From NCBI GenBank assembly GCA_963850915.1, contig CAWKND010000005.1, positions 1,218,207 to 1,282,206 on the forward strand: a DNA stretch of 64,000 nucleotides. The letters run 5' to 3'. A program made the position numbers and the translations under genes. This document shows positions 37,575-45,779 of the stretch, in pieces. Numbering within the stretch: the stretch's first letter is position 1; each line of letters starts with the position of its first letter. Source of the DNA: CAVTWH01 sp963850915. Lineage in GTDB: Bacteria; Actinomycetota; Actinomycetes; Mycobacteriales; Micromonosporaceae. Below the pieces are notes generated by a model. That model made no database searches. It was not told where the DNA came from and saw nothing but the letters and a program-made list of their open reading frames with translations.

Positions 37575-38882
37575 GTGCTCACTCGCAGCGAAGCCGCGAC
37601 CGCGCACATCCGCCGTTCGGGGCGCTGGGACGTGCTCCGCGAATTACGTGACCAGACACCGATGTACGACGCGGTGATCGACGAGATCGACGGCCGGCGC
37701 ATCCGGGTGGGCGGCCAGTGGCTCACCGACTTCGCGTCCTGCAACTATCTGGGCTTCGACCTGGACCCGGAGATCATGGCCGCGGTCGCCCCGCAGCTCT
37801 ACCGCTGGGGTACCCACCCCAGCTGGTCCCGGCTACTGGGCAACCCAAGGCTGTACCCGATGATCGAGGAGCGCCTCACCGACCTACTGGGCGCCGAGGA
37901 CAGCCTGGTGCTGCCCACCATCACCCACATCCACATGTCGGTACTGCCGATCCTGGCCGGGCAGGGCAGCGTGCTGGTCGAGCACACCGCCCACAAGACG
38001 ATCTACGACGGCTGCGTGTACGCCCGCGGCCAGGGCGCGACGCTGTACAAGTTCGACGGCGAGGACCCGGACAACCTGATCGAGGCGCTGAACGCCACCC
38101 CGCACGGCGGTGGCCGGCTGGTCTGCATCGACGGCGTGAACAGCATGACCGGGAACCTGCCCGACCTGCCCACCCTGGCCCGGATCTGCCGGGACCACGA
38201 CGCGCTGCTCTACGTCGACGACGCGCACGGCTTCGGGCTGATCGGCGAGCGCCGCCCGGACGAGACCTCGCCGTACGGCAGCCGGGGCAACAGCGTGATA
38301 CGGCACGCCGACGAGAGCTACGACAACATCATCCTGATCGGCGGCTTCTCCAAGGCGTACTCCTCACTGCTGGCCTTCATCGCCCTGCCGACCTGGCTGA
38401 AGAACCACCTGAAGGTGGCCGCGCCGCCGTACCTGTACTCGGGGCCGTCGCCCACCGCCTCGCTGGCCACCGTGCTGGCCGGCTTCGACGTCAACGACGC
38501 CCGCGGCGAAGAGCTACGCGGCCGGCTGTACCGGATGTCCCGCCGGGTACTCGACGATGTGCGCCGGCTCGGGCTGGAGACACCGAACACCTCCGATACG
38601 CCGATCATCGAGTTGCTCCTGGCCGACCAGGAGAGCATGCCGGCCGTCGCCGCGCGGCTGTGGCGGGAGGGCGTGTACGTGACCCTGGCCGCGTACCCCC
38701 TGGTCCCGCGCGACCAGGTCGGGTTCCGCATCCAGCTGACCGCGGCGCACACCGACGAGGAGATCGACGCGCTGCTGGCCACCCTGCGCGGGCTGGCCGC
38801 GGCGGGCCTGCTGCGCGAAGCATCAACCGGCCGGCACGCCGAGCCTCAGCCCTCGGCAGGCACGTACCAGTCGGGCGCGTAG
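37575..38882 (+). CDS. PLP-dependent alpha-oxoamine synthase-like enzyme (AONS/KBL family)
   Basis: 435 aa from GTG 37575, behind GAGGAGG. Fold-type I motifs: LTDFASCNYLGFDLDPEIM, DALLYVDDAHGFGLIGE (PLP-ring Asp, His), and LIGGFSKAYSSLLAFIALP with the Schiff-base Lys. Relatives condense an amino acid with an acyl-CoA (BioF, Kbl, HemA, serine palmitoyltransferase, CqsA). The usual GSGGSR-type loop reads HPSWSRLLGN here, so the substrate may differ. No biotin genes are present. It is 84 bp downstream of the c-di-GMP gene and may share its transcript. The last 37 bp overlap the converging small gene. Confidence 0.85.
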   Translation: MLTRSEAATAHIRRSGRWDVLRELRDQTPMYDAVIDEIDGRRIRVGGQWLTDFASCNYLGFDLDPEIMAAVAPQLYRWGTHPSWSRLLGNPRLYPMIEERLTDLLGAEDSLVLPTITHIHMSVLPILAGQGSVLVEHTAHKTIYDGCVYARGQGATLYKFDGEDPDNLIEALNATPHGGGRLVCIDGVNSMTGNLPDLPTLARICRDHDALLYVDDAHGFGLIGERRPDETSPYGSRGNSVIRHADESYDNIILIGGFSKAYSSLLAFIALPTWLKNHLKVAAPPYLYSGPSPTASLATVLAGFDVNDARGEELRGRLYRMSRRVLDDVRRLGLETPNTSDTPIIELLLADQESMPAVAARLWREGVYVTLAAYPLVPRDQVGFRIQLTAAHTDEEIDALLATLRGLAAAGLLREASTGRHAEPQPSAGTYQSGA

Positions 38883-39148
38883 TCGATGCGCAGGATCAGC
38901 TCGTCTTCGGGTAGGTAGTCGCCGTCGTCGACGATCGCCCCGACCACGACGAACTGGTCGTCACCCCACGGATCGGGGTGCCCGGTGCTGGGCGCGCTGG
39001 CGACCTCGGCGCGCAGCACCATGTCATCGGGCAGGTCACGCAGGGCGGCGCGGAGCTGCCCGACGGTCAGCTGGGGCACGTCGTGGCGGAACCGCCCGGC
39101 GCCGTCCGAGTTGATCGGGTCAGGGTTCGGGCTGCCGGAGTTCGTCAC
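38846..39148 (-). CDS. Small conserved protein, DUF6225-like
   Basis: 100 aa from GTG 39148. The core VPQLTVGQLRAALRDLPDDM resembles actinobacterial DUF6225-type proteins; an acidic beta-rich end (LPEDELILRIDYAPDWYVPA) follows. It could be an antitoxin-like or DNA-mimic acidic protein, but nothing proves this. It converges on the oxoamine synthase gene with a 37-bp overlap. Confidence 0.65.
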   Translation of the reverse strand: MTNSGSPNPDPINSDGAGRFRHDVPQLTVGQLRAALRDLPDDMVLRAEVASAPSTGHPDPWGDDQFVVVGAIVDDGDYLPEDELILRIDYAPDWYVPAEG

Positions 39149-39229
39149 GAGCGCCGAGGTTAGCGGTCGAGCGCGGCGCTGCGCCACGCCTGGCGGCAAC
39201 CGAGCCGCCCGCGTGAGACAGTCGGTGCC

Positions 39230-40012
39230 GTGCTCATCCTGCTGCCGCCCTCCGAGGGCAAGACCGGTGCGCGCCGTGGTGCCGCTCTCGACCTGGCCGG
39301 GCTCTCGCTGCCCGCGCTGAACCCGGCCCGGGAGAAGCTGCTCGACGCGCTGGTCTCGGTCTGTACCAGCGATCCCGTCCTGGCCCACCAGACACTCGGG
39401 CTCGGCCCGGGGCAGGCCGACGAGGTGGCCCGCAACGCGCGGCTGCGCAGCGCACCGACCGTGCCGGCACAACGCCTGTACACCGGCGTGCTGTACGAGG
39501 CACTGGACCTGGGCTCGCTGGCCGGGCGGGCGCGCCGGCGGGCGGGTACCTCGCTGGTGATCTTCTCGGGGCTGTGGGGGGCGGTACGGATCGGTGACCG
39601 GCTGCCCGCGTACCGGCTGTCGGCGGGTACCAACCTGCCGGGCATCGGGCCGGTCACCGGGTACTGGCGCGCCGAACTCGGGCCGGCACTGGACCCGCTG
39701 GCCGGTACCGGCCTGGTGCTCGACCTGCGCAGCAGCGGGTACACCCCGATGTGGCGGCCGGCCGGAGCACTCGCCGCCCGGACAGCAACGGTTCGGGTAC
39801 TGCACGAGCAGCGGGTCGGCGGGGTACTGAAGCGGGCCGTGGTGAGCCACTTCAACAAGGCGACCAAGGGGCGGCTGGTACGGGCGCTGCTCACCGCGGA
39901 CGCGGCGCCCCGCTCGGTGGCGCAGCTGGCGACGGCCCTCGCCGAGCTGGGGTTCACCGTCGAGACCGGCGCCCGCCAGGCAGAGTTGGACGTGGTGGTT
40001 CGCGAACTCTGA
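39230..40012 (+). CDS. yaaA: YaaA family peroxide-stress protein (UPF0246/DUF328)
   Basis: 260 aa, normal family length. Motifs: ILLPPSEGKTGARRGAALDL at the start (LLPPSEGK is the hallmark), RLYTGVLYEALDL, and VVSHFNKATKGRLVRAL near the C-terminus. E. coli YaaA lowers free iron during H2O2 stress and binds DNA. Start GTG 39230. It stands alone and is divergent from the small DUF6225-like gene. Confidence 0.93.
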   Translation: MLILLPPSEGKTGARRGAALDLAGLSLPALNPAREKLLDALVSVCTSDPVLAHQTLGLGPGQADEVARNARLRSAPTVPAQRLYTGVLYEALDLGSLAGRARRRAGTSLVIFSGLWGAVRIGDRLPAYRLSAGTNLPGIGPVTGYWRAELGPALDPLAGTGLVLDLRSSGYTPMWRPAGALAARTATVRVLHEQRVGGVLKRAVVSHFNKATKGRLVRALLTADAAPRSVAQLATALAELGFTVETGARQAELDVVVREL

Positions 40013-40033
40013 CCCACGCTGTGCCATGGGTCA
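40010..40033. terminator. Hairpin at the yaaA stop codon
   Basis: TGACCCA (40010-40016, including the stop) pairs with TGGGTCA (40027-40033) across a 10-nt loop. A modest terminator candidate in the 100-bp gap before the DGPF gene. Confidence 0.4.
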
Positions 40034-40112
40034 CAGTGAAGCCGTGTCCGGAGAGCGGCACCAGCCCCGATCCACGGGCGGAAGGCACGCCACCACGAGT
40101 CAGGGAGTGACC

Positions 40113-40475
40113 ATGAAGTACCTGCTGGCGATCTACAACAACGCCGAGTTCCTGAACGCGCTGTCCCAGGACGAGCGGGACCGCATCTTCGGCACCGTCG
40201 ACCAGGTGATGAAGGAGCTGGAGGCTACCGGCGAGCTGGTCGGCGGGCAGGGGCTGGCCGACGTGTCGCAGACGAAGACGGTCAAGGTACGCGGCGGCGT
40301 ACCGGCGATCACCGACGGTCCCTACCTGGAGGCCAAGGAGCACCTGGCCGGCTGGCTGATCGTGGAGACGGCGACCATCGAGCGCGCCGTGGAGATCGCG
40401 CAGAGCTGGCCGGACGCGCAGTACGCGGCCATGGAGGTACGCCCGATCATGCACACCAGCGGCTTGGAGATGTGA
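40113..40475 (+). CDS. YCII-related (DGPF domain) protein
   Basis: 120 aa, starting MKYLLAIYNNAEFLNALSQD. The DGPF-type motif is ITDGPYLEAKEHLAGWLIVE, followed by AVEIAQSWP. Such proteins are almost always encoded beside ECF42-family sigma factors, as here, where the next gene starts inside this stop codon (GTGA). Their biochemical role is unknown; association with the sigma factor's activity has been proposed. Confidence 0.93.
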   Translation: MKYLLAIYNNAEFLNALSQDERDRIFGTVDQVMKELEATGELVGGQGLADVSQTKTVKVRGGVPAITDGPYLEAKEHLAGWLIVETATIERAVEIAQSWPDAQYAAMEVRPIMHTSGLEM

Positions 40476-41716
40476 ACACCGACCCACGCGTCGAGGCCCT
40501 GCTGCGCGAACTGGCGCCGCGGGTCCTCGGCACGCTGGTGCGCCGGTACGGGCAGTTCGAGGCGTGCGAGGACGCCGTGCAGGAGGCGCTCCTCGACGCC
40601 GCCCAGCGGTGGAGCGCCGATGGCATCCCCGAGCAGCCGCGCGGCTGGCTGAGTACCGTCGCGCAGCGCCGGCTGACCGACCTGTGGCGCGCCGAGTACG
40701 CCCGGCGGCACCGCGAGGAGGTCGCCGCTGCCCTGTCGGTGGCCGGCAACGCGGAGCCGGAGCCACCGCTCGTCGCCGAGCAGGACGACACGCTCCGGCT
40801 GCTGGTCCTGTGCTGCCATCCGGAGCTGTCCGCGCCTTCGCAGATCGCGCTGACCCTGCGCGCCGTCGGCGGCCTGTCAACAGCGCAGATCGCCGCCGCG
40901 TTCCTGGTACCCGAGGACACGATGGCGCGCCGGATCACCCGGGCCAAGCAGCGGATCACCGACACCGGCCGGGAGTTCCGGCTGCCGGACCCGGCGGACC
41001 GGCCAACCCGGCTGGCGGCTGTCCTGCACGTGCTGTACCTGATCTTCAACGAGGGGTACGCGGCGAGTTCCGGGCGCGAGCTGCGGCGCGGCGAGCTGAC
41101 CGGAGAGGCGATCCGGCTGGCCCGGGAGGTACACCGGTTGCTGCCACAGGACGGTGAGGTCGCCGGGCTGCTCGCGTTGATGCTGCTCACCGAGGCCCGG
41201 ACCGCTGCCCGGGTGGGGTCGGACGGGGCGCTCATCCCGCTGGCCGAGCAGGATCGCGGCCAGTGGGACGAGGTACGCATCGCCGAGGGTAGGACGCTGG
41301 TGGCGGGTGCGCTCACCGGTGGCATGCCCGGGCCGTACCAGGTGCAGGCGGCCATCGCCGCGGTCCACGCGGAGGCGGCCGACGTGCGGGCCACCGACTG
41401 GCCGCAGATCCTCGGCTTGTACCGCGTCCTCGAGGTGCTCGACCCCAGCCCGATGGTGGCGCTCAACCACGCGGTCGCGCTGGCCATGGTGGCCGGTCCA
41501 GCCGCCGGCCTGGCCCGCCTCGACGAACTGGAGCGGGATGGCCGACTCGCCGGGCACCACCGCCTCGACGCCGTCCGCGCGCACCTGCTGGAGCTGGCCG
41601 GCGACCCAGCTGCCGCCCGGGCCGCGTACGAACTCGCCGCCCGCCGGACCACCAGCCTCCCCGAGCAGCGCTACCTGCGTGCCCGCGCAGCCGACCTGGG
41701 CTCAGCCGGCAAGTAG
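40472..41716 (+). CDS. ECF42-type RNA polymerase sigma factor
   Basis: 414 aa. Region 2 (LGTLVRRYGQFEACEDAVQE, DAAQRWSADGIPEQPRGWLS) and region 4 (LALTLRAVGGL-like helix-turn-helix, TAQIAAAFLVPEDTMARRIT) lead into a long C-terminal extension beginning LHVLYLIFNEGYAASSG (DUF6596) with TPR-like helices. This is the ECF42 architecture. No anti-sigma factor is present; DGPF partner proteins are the rule. GTG 40472 overlaps the DGPF stop. The last 15 bp overlap the converging tetR gene. Confidence 0.94.
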   Translation: MNTDPRVEALLRELAPRVLGTLVRRYGQFEACEDAVQEALLDAAQRWSADGIPEQPRGWLSTVAQRRLTDLWRAEYARRHREEVAAALSVAGNAEPEPPLVAEQDDTLRLLVLCCHPELSAPSQIALTLRAVGGLSTAQIAAAFLVPEDTMARRITRAKQRITDTGREFRLPDPADRPTRLAAVLHVLYLIFNEGYAASSGRELRRGELTGEAIRLAREVHRLLPQDGEVAGLLALMLLTEARTAARVGSDGALIPLAEQDRGQWDEVRIAEGRTLVAGALTGGMPGPYQVQAAIAAVHAEAADVRATDWPQILGLYRVLEVLDPSPMVALNHAVALAMVAGPAAGLARLDELERDGRLAGHHRLDAVRAHLLELAGDPAAARAAYELAARRTTSLPEQRYLRARAADLGSAGK

Positions 41717-42274
41717 CGGCGCGATCGCGATGTCCAGCGCGGTCTCCAGGTAGCCGGCGTTCCCGGTGGCCAGCAACAGCCCCACTCCCCCCTGTACCGC
41801 CGCCAGGATCGAGGTGGCCAGCGGCTCGGGCGCGGCGACACCGGCCTGGGCGACGCCGGCGACCAGGCGCGCGTGCCAATCCTCCAGCAGCTCGGCGACC
41901 AGCGGCGCCACCCGTGGATCGGCGTCCGCGAGCTGGCTGGTCAGGGTACGCAGCGGGCACGCCCGGCCCTGCTCGCGGTACTTGCGGACGACCACCCGCC
42001 GCCACGCCGTCCAGGACGCGGGCGGCCCGAGCCGGTCGAGCGCCGGCTGCTGATCGGTGATCACCTGGGCCGCCTCGTGGGCAGCGACCGCGTAGAGCAG
42101 GTCGGCCCGGCCGCCGGGGAAGTAGTGGAACAGCTGGCTCTTACTGGTCGCCGTCGCCGCCCGGATGTCGTCCAGCCCGGTCTGCTCCACGCCCTGGCTG
42201 CGGATCAGCGCGGCGGCGCCGGTCACGATCCGCTCTCGGGTGGCGGCGCCCTTGGGCGTCAACGGCCGGGTCAT
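41702..42274 (-). CDS. TetR family transcriptional regulator
   Basis: 190 aa, starting MTRPLTPKGAATRERIVTGA. The N-terminal helix-turn-helix is typical (AALIRSQGVEQTGLDDIRAA, TSKSQLFHYF). The C-terminus resembles the YxaF/LmrA-type TetR C-domain (CPLRTLTSQLADADPRVAPL). It is divergent from an SDR gene; two matching inverted repeats in the 92-bp spacer are its likely operators. Confidence 0.92.
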   Translation of the reverse strand: MTRPLTPKGAATRERIVTGAAALIRSQGVEQTGLDDIRAATATSKSQLFHYFPGGRADLLYAVAAHEAAQVITDQQPALDRLGPPASWTAWRRVVVRKYREQGRACPLRTLTSQLADADPRVAPLVAELLEDWHARLVAGVAQAGVAAPEPLATSILAAVQGGVGLLLATGNAGYLETALDIAIAPLLAG

Positions 42275-42294
42275 GTGATCTACCGTACCGCTTT

Positions 42295-42312
42295 CTGGAC
42301 TTGACGGTCCAA
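42295..42312. promoter_or_regulatory. TetR operator 1
   Basis: CTGGAC-N6-GTCCAA, where the N6 is TTGACG (a possible -35 core). It has the same half-sites as a second copy 34 bp away. It lies nearer the tetR start, suggesting autorepression. Confidence 0.7.
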
Positions 42313-42328
42313 TCTGTGCGTGCAAGGT

Positions 42329-42346
42329 TTGGACCGCACAGTCCAA
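42329..42346. promoter_or_regulatory. TetR operator 2
   Basis: TTGGAC-N6-GTCCAA, a perfect inverted repeat 20 bp before the SDR start codon, matching operator 1. Confidence 0.75.
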
Positions 42347-42366
42347 TTCTGATCCGAGGAGTACCC

Positions 42367-43131
42367 GTGACCCGACGACTGGCCGGCCGTACCGCGCTGG
42401 TAACCGGCTCCACCAGCGGCATCGGGCGCACCATCGCAACCGCGTACGCGGCCGAGGGCGCCCACGTGATCGTGACCGGACGCCGGGTACCGGAGGGCGA
42501 GAAGCTCGCCGCTGAGCTCGCCGAGGCCGGCGGCCAGGCCACCTTCGTCGCCGGCGACCTGAGCGACGGCGCCGGGGTGGCCGCGCTGGCCCGGGCGGCC
42601 CTGGACGCGGCCGGCGGCCGGGTCGACATCCTGGTCAACAACGCCGCGGCGCTGGTCGGCGGGCGGGCCACCACCGACACCGACGAGGCGACCATCGACA
42701 CCGTGCTGCACACCAACATCAAGGCGCCGCTACTGCTCGCGGCCGCGCTTGTCCCGGCGATGCTGGAGCGCGGCGCGGGCGTGATCGTCAACGTCGGCTC
42801 GGTCAACGGCACCATCGGCATGAACGGGGCGGCCCTCTACGGCGCGTCCAAGGCCGCGCTGCACTCTCTCACCAAGTCCTGGTCGGCCGAGTGGGGCCGG
42901 CGCGGGATCCGGGTCAACACCGTCGCACCCGGCCCCACCGAGACGGAGTGGAACGAGGCGCACCGCGACTACCTCAACCGGCTCGTCGACACGGCGCCGA
43001 GCGGCCGGTTGTCGCGCGCCGCCGAGGTCGCGGCCGTGGCGGTGTTCCTGGCCAGCGACGAGGCCTCGCACGTACACGGCGCCACCATCCCGGTCGACGG
43101 CGGAATGACCTCGGTACGCGGCTTCGTCTGA
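42367..43131 (+). CDS. SDR family oxidoreductase
   Basis: 254 aa from GTG 42367. Classical SDR: cofactor loop VTGSTSGIG (residues ~12-20) with TGRRV suggesting NADPH preference, DILVNNAAAL, catalytic Ser in VNVGSVNG and Tyr/Lys in LYGASKAALHSL, then NTVAPGPTETEW and the end IPVDGGMTSVRGFV. The substrate is unknown. It is probably repressed by the divergent TetR through the paired TTGGAC sites and induced by its substrate or a related compound (inference). Confidence 0.92.
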   Translation: MTRRLAGRTALVTGSTSGIGRTIATAYAAEGAHVIVTGRRVPEGEKLAAELAEAGGQATFVAGDLSDGAGVAALARAALDAAGGRVDILVNNAAALVGGRATTDTDEATIDTVLHTNIKAPLLLAAALVPAMLERGAGVIVNVGSVNGTIGMNGAALYGASKAALHSLTKSWSAEWGRRGIRVNTVAPGPTETEWNEAHRDYLNRLVDTAPSGRLSRAAEVAAVAVFLASDEASHVHGATIPVDGGMTSVRGFV

Positions 43132-43150
43132 GCGGGTACTGCTGTGCCGC

Positions 43151-44335
43151 CTACGTGTGGTGGTGGGCCAGTTCAGCGTGCTGCTCTGAGTCGACGCCCG
43201 CCGGATCGGCGTGTACCAGGGCGGCGTACAGGCGCGGGACGGCGTGCAGCAGCCGGTGCTCGGCGTCCACCGCGACCGCGTGCGCGGCGGTGACGGTCAA
43301 CTCCGCGTCCACCACGATCTCGCACTCGGCGCGCAGCTGGTGACCGATCCAGCGCAGCCGTACCGCGCCAACGCCGAGTACGCCGGGGGTACCCCCGAGC
43401 GTCTGCTCCGCGGTGTCGACCAGCGCCGGGTCGACGGCGTCCATCAGCCGGCGGTACACCTCGCGGCCGGCGTCCTTCAGCACGAACAGGATCGCGACTG
43501 TGATAGCCAGCCCGATCACCGGATCGGCCCAGTGCCAGCCGAGCGCCACCCCGCCCGCGCCGAGGAGTACCGCGAGCGAGGTGAAGCCGTCGGTACGCGC
43601 GTGCAGCCCGTCGGCCACCAGCGCGGCCGAGCCGATCCGGCGCCCGACGGTAATCCGGTAGCGGGCGACGATCTCGTTGCCGGCGAAGCCGACCAGCGCG
43701 GCAACAGCCACCGCCCACAGGTGCGAGACGTCGGCCGGGTGCAGCAGCCGGCGTACCGCCGCGTAGCCGGCGAGCACGGACGAGGCGGCGATGAACGCGA
43801 CGATCACGATGCCGGCCAGATCCTCGGCCCGCCCGAAGCCGTAGGTGTAGCGCCGGGTGGCCGCGCGCCGGCCGAGCACGAAGGCGACACCCAACGGTAC
43901 AGCGGTGAGCGCGTCGGCCACGTTGTGCAGGGTGTCCCCGAGCAGCGCGACCGATCCGGAGAGCGCCGCCACCACCGCCTGCAGTACCGCCGTCGTACCG
44001 AGTACCGCCAGCGACCACCACAGTGCCCGGATGCCGGCCCGGCTGCCCTCCATCGCCTGGTCGACCTTGTCCGCCGAGTCGTGCGAGTGCGGCGCGATCA
44101 GGTGCCGCAGCCGCGCCCAAGCAGCCGTCCCATGATCGTGATCATGCCCGTCGTGGTCGTGGCCGTGATCGTGATCGTCGTGGCCGTGATCGTCGTGGCC
44201 GTGATCCTCGTGGCCGTGATCGTCGTATTCGTCGTGATCGTCGTGGTCGTGCCCGTCGTGGTGGTGATCGTCGTGACTGTGCCCGTGGTGGTCGTCGTCG
44301 TGCTCGTGCGGGTGGTGACCGGGCGGCGTGGGCAT
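43151..44335 (-). CDS. Cation diffusion facilitator (metal exporter) with His/Asp-rich head
   Basis: 394 aa. The first ~70 residues are almost only His, Asp, Gly and Glu (some two dozen histidines), a metal-binding cytosolic tail. Then six TM helices: SGSVALLGDTLHNVADALTA carries the HxxxD metal site and ALVADGLHARTDGFTSLAVL the second. A C-terminal cytosolic domain (RLRWIGHQLRAECEIVVDAE) and a His-rich end follow. CDF proteins export Zn, Co, Ni or Mn by proton antiport. The head is encoded by imperfect 9-12-bp repeats (44140-44300). The stop lies 20 bp from the converging SDR gene. Confidence 0.93.
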   Translation of the reverse strand: MPTPPGHHPHEHDDDHHGHSHDDHHHDGHDHDDHDEYDDHGHEDHGHDDHGHDDHDHGHDHDGHDHDHGTAAWARLRHLIAPHSHDSADKVDQAMEGSRAGIRALWWSLAVLGTTAVLQAVVAALSGSVALLGDTLHNVADALTAVPLGVAFVLGRRAATRRYTYGFGRAEDLAGIVIVAFIAASSVLAGYAAVRRLLHPADVSHLWAVAVAALVGFAGNEIVARYRITVGRRIGSAALVADGLHARTDGFTSLAVLLGAGGVALGWHWADPVIGLAITVAILFVLKDAGREVYRRLMDAVDPALVDTAEQTLGGTPGVLGVGAVRLRWIGHQLRAECEIVVDAELTVTAAHAVAVDAEHRLLHAVPRLYAALVHADPAGVDSEQHAELAHHHT

Positions 44336-44362
44336 GATCGGATCATAAGGGGCGGAGCCGTT

Positions 44363-45193
44363 TCAGCGCGGCGGTGATGCTGCGTCGACGGCGCCGGGCC
44401 GGCGCAGCACGAGCTGGAAGAAGCGGGCAATCAGCGGGTACGGCATCCGGTCGGCCAGTGCCAGCTCCAGCCGCTCCAGGTCGGCGAAGAACTCCGGCTG
44501 GCTCTTGCGCGCGTCCTGCGGGGAGAAGTCGCACACGGCACGGATTCCGTGATGCCCCAACAACTCCAGGCCGGTACCGGCGGCGAGCGTGAGTACATCC
44601 TCGGCGACCAGGTGGGTGACCGGCTTGTCGAAGGTACGCGTCCACGCCTGCCGGGTACCGAGCGCGGCCAGCGCACCGGGCAGGTCGTCCTCGTGCAGTG
44701 CCAGGCGCAGCGACTCGGCGTGGGCGTTCAGGGCGATGACCGAGACGAGCCCGCCCGGCCGGGCAGCGGCGGCCACCGTGGCCAGTACGGCTGCGCTGTC
44801 CGGTACGTGCTGCAGCAGGTTGTGGCAGAGCACCAGGTCGTACCGGTCACCGACGGCGGGTGCGGCGTCGTGCACGTCGGCCTGCACCAGGCGTACCCGA
44901 TCGGCCAGGCCGGCGTCGCCGAACCGCTGCGCGGCGGCAGCCAGCATGACCGGCGACGAGTCCAGCAGGGTCACCTGCCAGCCCCGTTCGGCCAGCGCCA
45001 GCGCGTCGGTACCCAGTCCTCCGGCCAGGTCCAGCGCCCGCCCCGGCGGCAGGGTGAGGTAGCGGTCCAGGGTGGCCCACGCGATCCGGTGGTAGAGCCG
45101 GCCCCACGGCGCCGCGTGCCAGGCCCGGTAGCTCTCCAGCGCGGCGTCGAAGGGCTGGGCGGCCCTGGGGAGACCGGCGGCAGGCGTGATCAT
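44363..45193 (-). CDS. Class I SAM-dependent methyltransferase (SmtA/CmoA-like)
   Basis: 276 aa. Motif I is ALDLAGGLGTDALALAERG (residues ~50-68), the acidic end of strand 2 is VTLLDSS, QADVHDAAP matches motif II, and YDLVLCHNLLQHVPD matches motif post-II. The C-terminus (CDFSPQDARKSQPEFFADLE, PYPLIARFFQLVLRRP) resembles tRNA-modifying CmoA/SmtA-type methyltransferases, but the substrate is not proven. ATG 45193. It is divergent from the AAC(2') gene by 58 bp. Confidence 0.85.
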   Translation of the reverse strand: MITPAAGLPRAAQPFDAALESYRAWHAAPWGRLYHRIAWATLDRYLTLPPGRALDLAGGLGTDALALAERGWQVTLLDSSPVMLAAAAQRFGDAGLADRVRLVQADVHDAAPAVGDRYDLVLCHNLLQHVPDSAAVLATVAAAARPGGLVSVIALNAHAESLRLALHEDDLPGALAALGTRQAWTRTFDKPVTHLVAEDVLTLAAGTGLELLGHHGIRAVCDFSPQDARKSQPEFFADLERLELALADRMPYPLIARFFQLVLRRPGAVDAASPPR

Positions 45194-45251
45194 GACGGCC
45201 AGCAAACCAAAACCGGGTGGGCGGCGCTGCCCCGGTTGGGACAATGCGGCA

Positions 45252-45779
45252 ATGCGAATCTCCGCGGCACACACCGCCGACCTGGCCACCGAGACCCTGG
45301 ACCGGGCGCGGGCGCTGCTGTTCGACGTGTTCGACCACATGACGGACGAGGACTGGGACCACGCGCTGGGTGGCATCCACGCGCTGGCCTGGCTGGACGA
45401 CGAGCTGGTCGGGCACGCCTGCGTGATCCAGCGGCGGCTGCTGCACCAGGGCTCGGCGCTGCGCACGGGGTACGTCGAGGGCGTGGCGGTGCGTACCGAC
45501 CTGCGACGGCAGGGGTACGGGCGGGCGCTGATGGCCGCCCTCGACCCGTACGTACAGGACGGGTACGACCTCGGCGCGCTCAGCGCCAGCGACGCGGGAC
45601 GGGTCTTCTACGCAGCGCTGGGCTGGCAGGTCTGGCGTGGCCCGCTGTCGGCGCTCACCCCGGCCGGCATCATCCGCACCCCCGACGAGCAGGGCGGCGT
45701 CTACGTGCTGCCCGGTCCGGTACCCGTGAACCTGGACGCCGAGCTGACCTGCGACTGGCGGGACGGCGACGTGTGGTGA
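45252..45779 (+). CDS. aac(2'): Aminoglycoside 2'-N-acetyltransferase, AAC(2')-I family
   Basis: 175 aa. It closely resembles the mycobacterial AAC(2')-I enzymes along its whole length: ALGGIHALAWLDDELVGHAC, VIQRRLLHQGSALRTGYVEG, VAVRTDLRRQGYGRALM (acetyl-CoA loop), YDLGALSASDAGRVFYAALG, RTPDEQGGVYVLPGPV and the end TCDWRDGDVW. These GNAT enzymes acetylate the 2'-amino group of gentamicin, tobramycin and dibekacin, giving resistance. The chromosomal gene in mycobacteria may also have a housekeeping role. The 3' end overlaps, antisense, a sigma-factor remnant. Confidence 0.93.
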   Translation: MRISAAHTADLATETLDRARALLFDVFDHMTDEDWDHALGGIHALAWLDDELVGHACVIQRRLLHQGSALRTGYVEGVAVRTDLRRQGYGRALMAALDPYVQDGYDLGALSASDAGRVFYAALGWQVWRGPLSALTPAGIIRTPDEQGGVYVLPGPVPVNLDAELTCDWRDGDVW

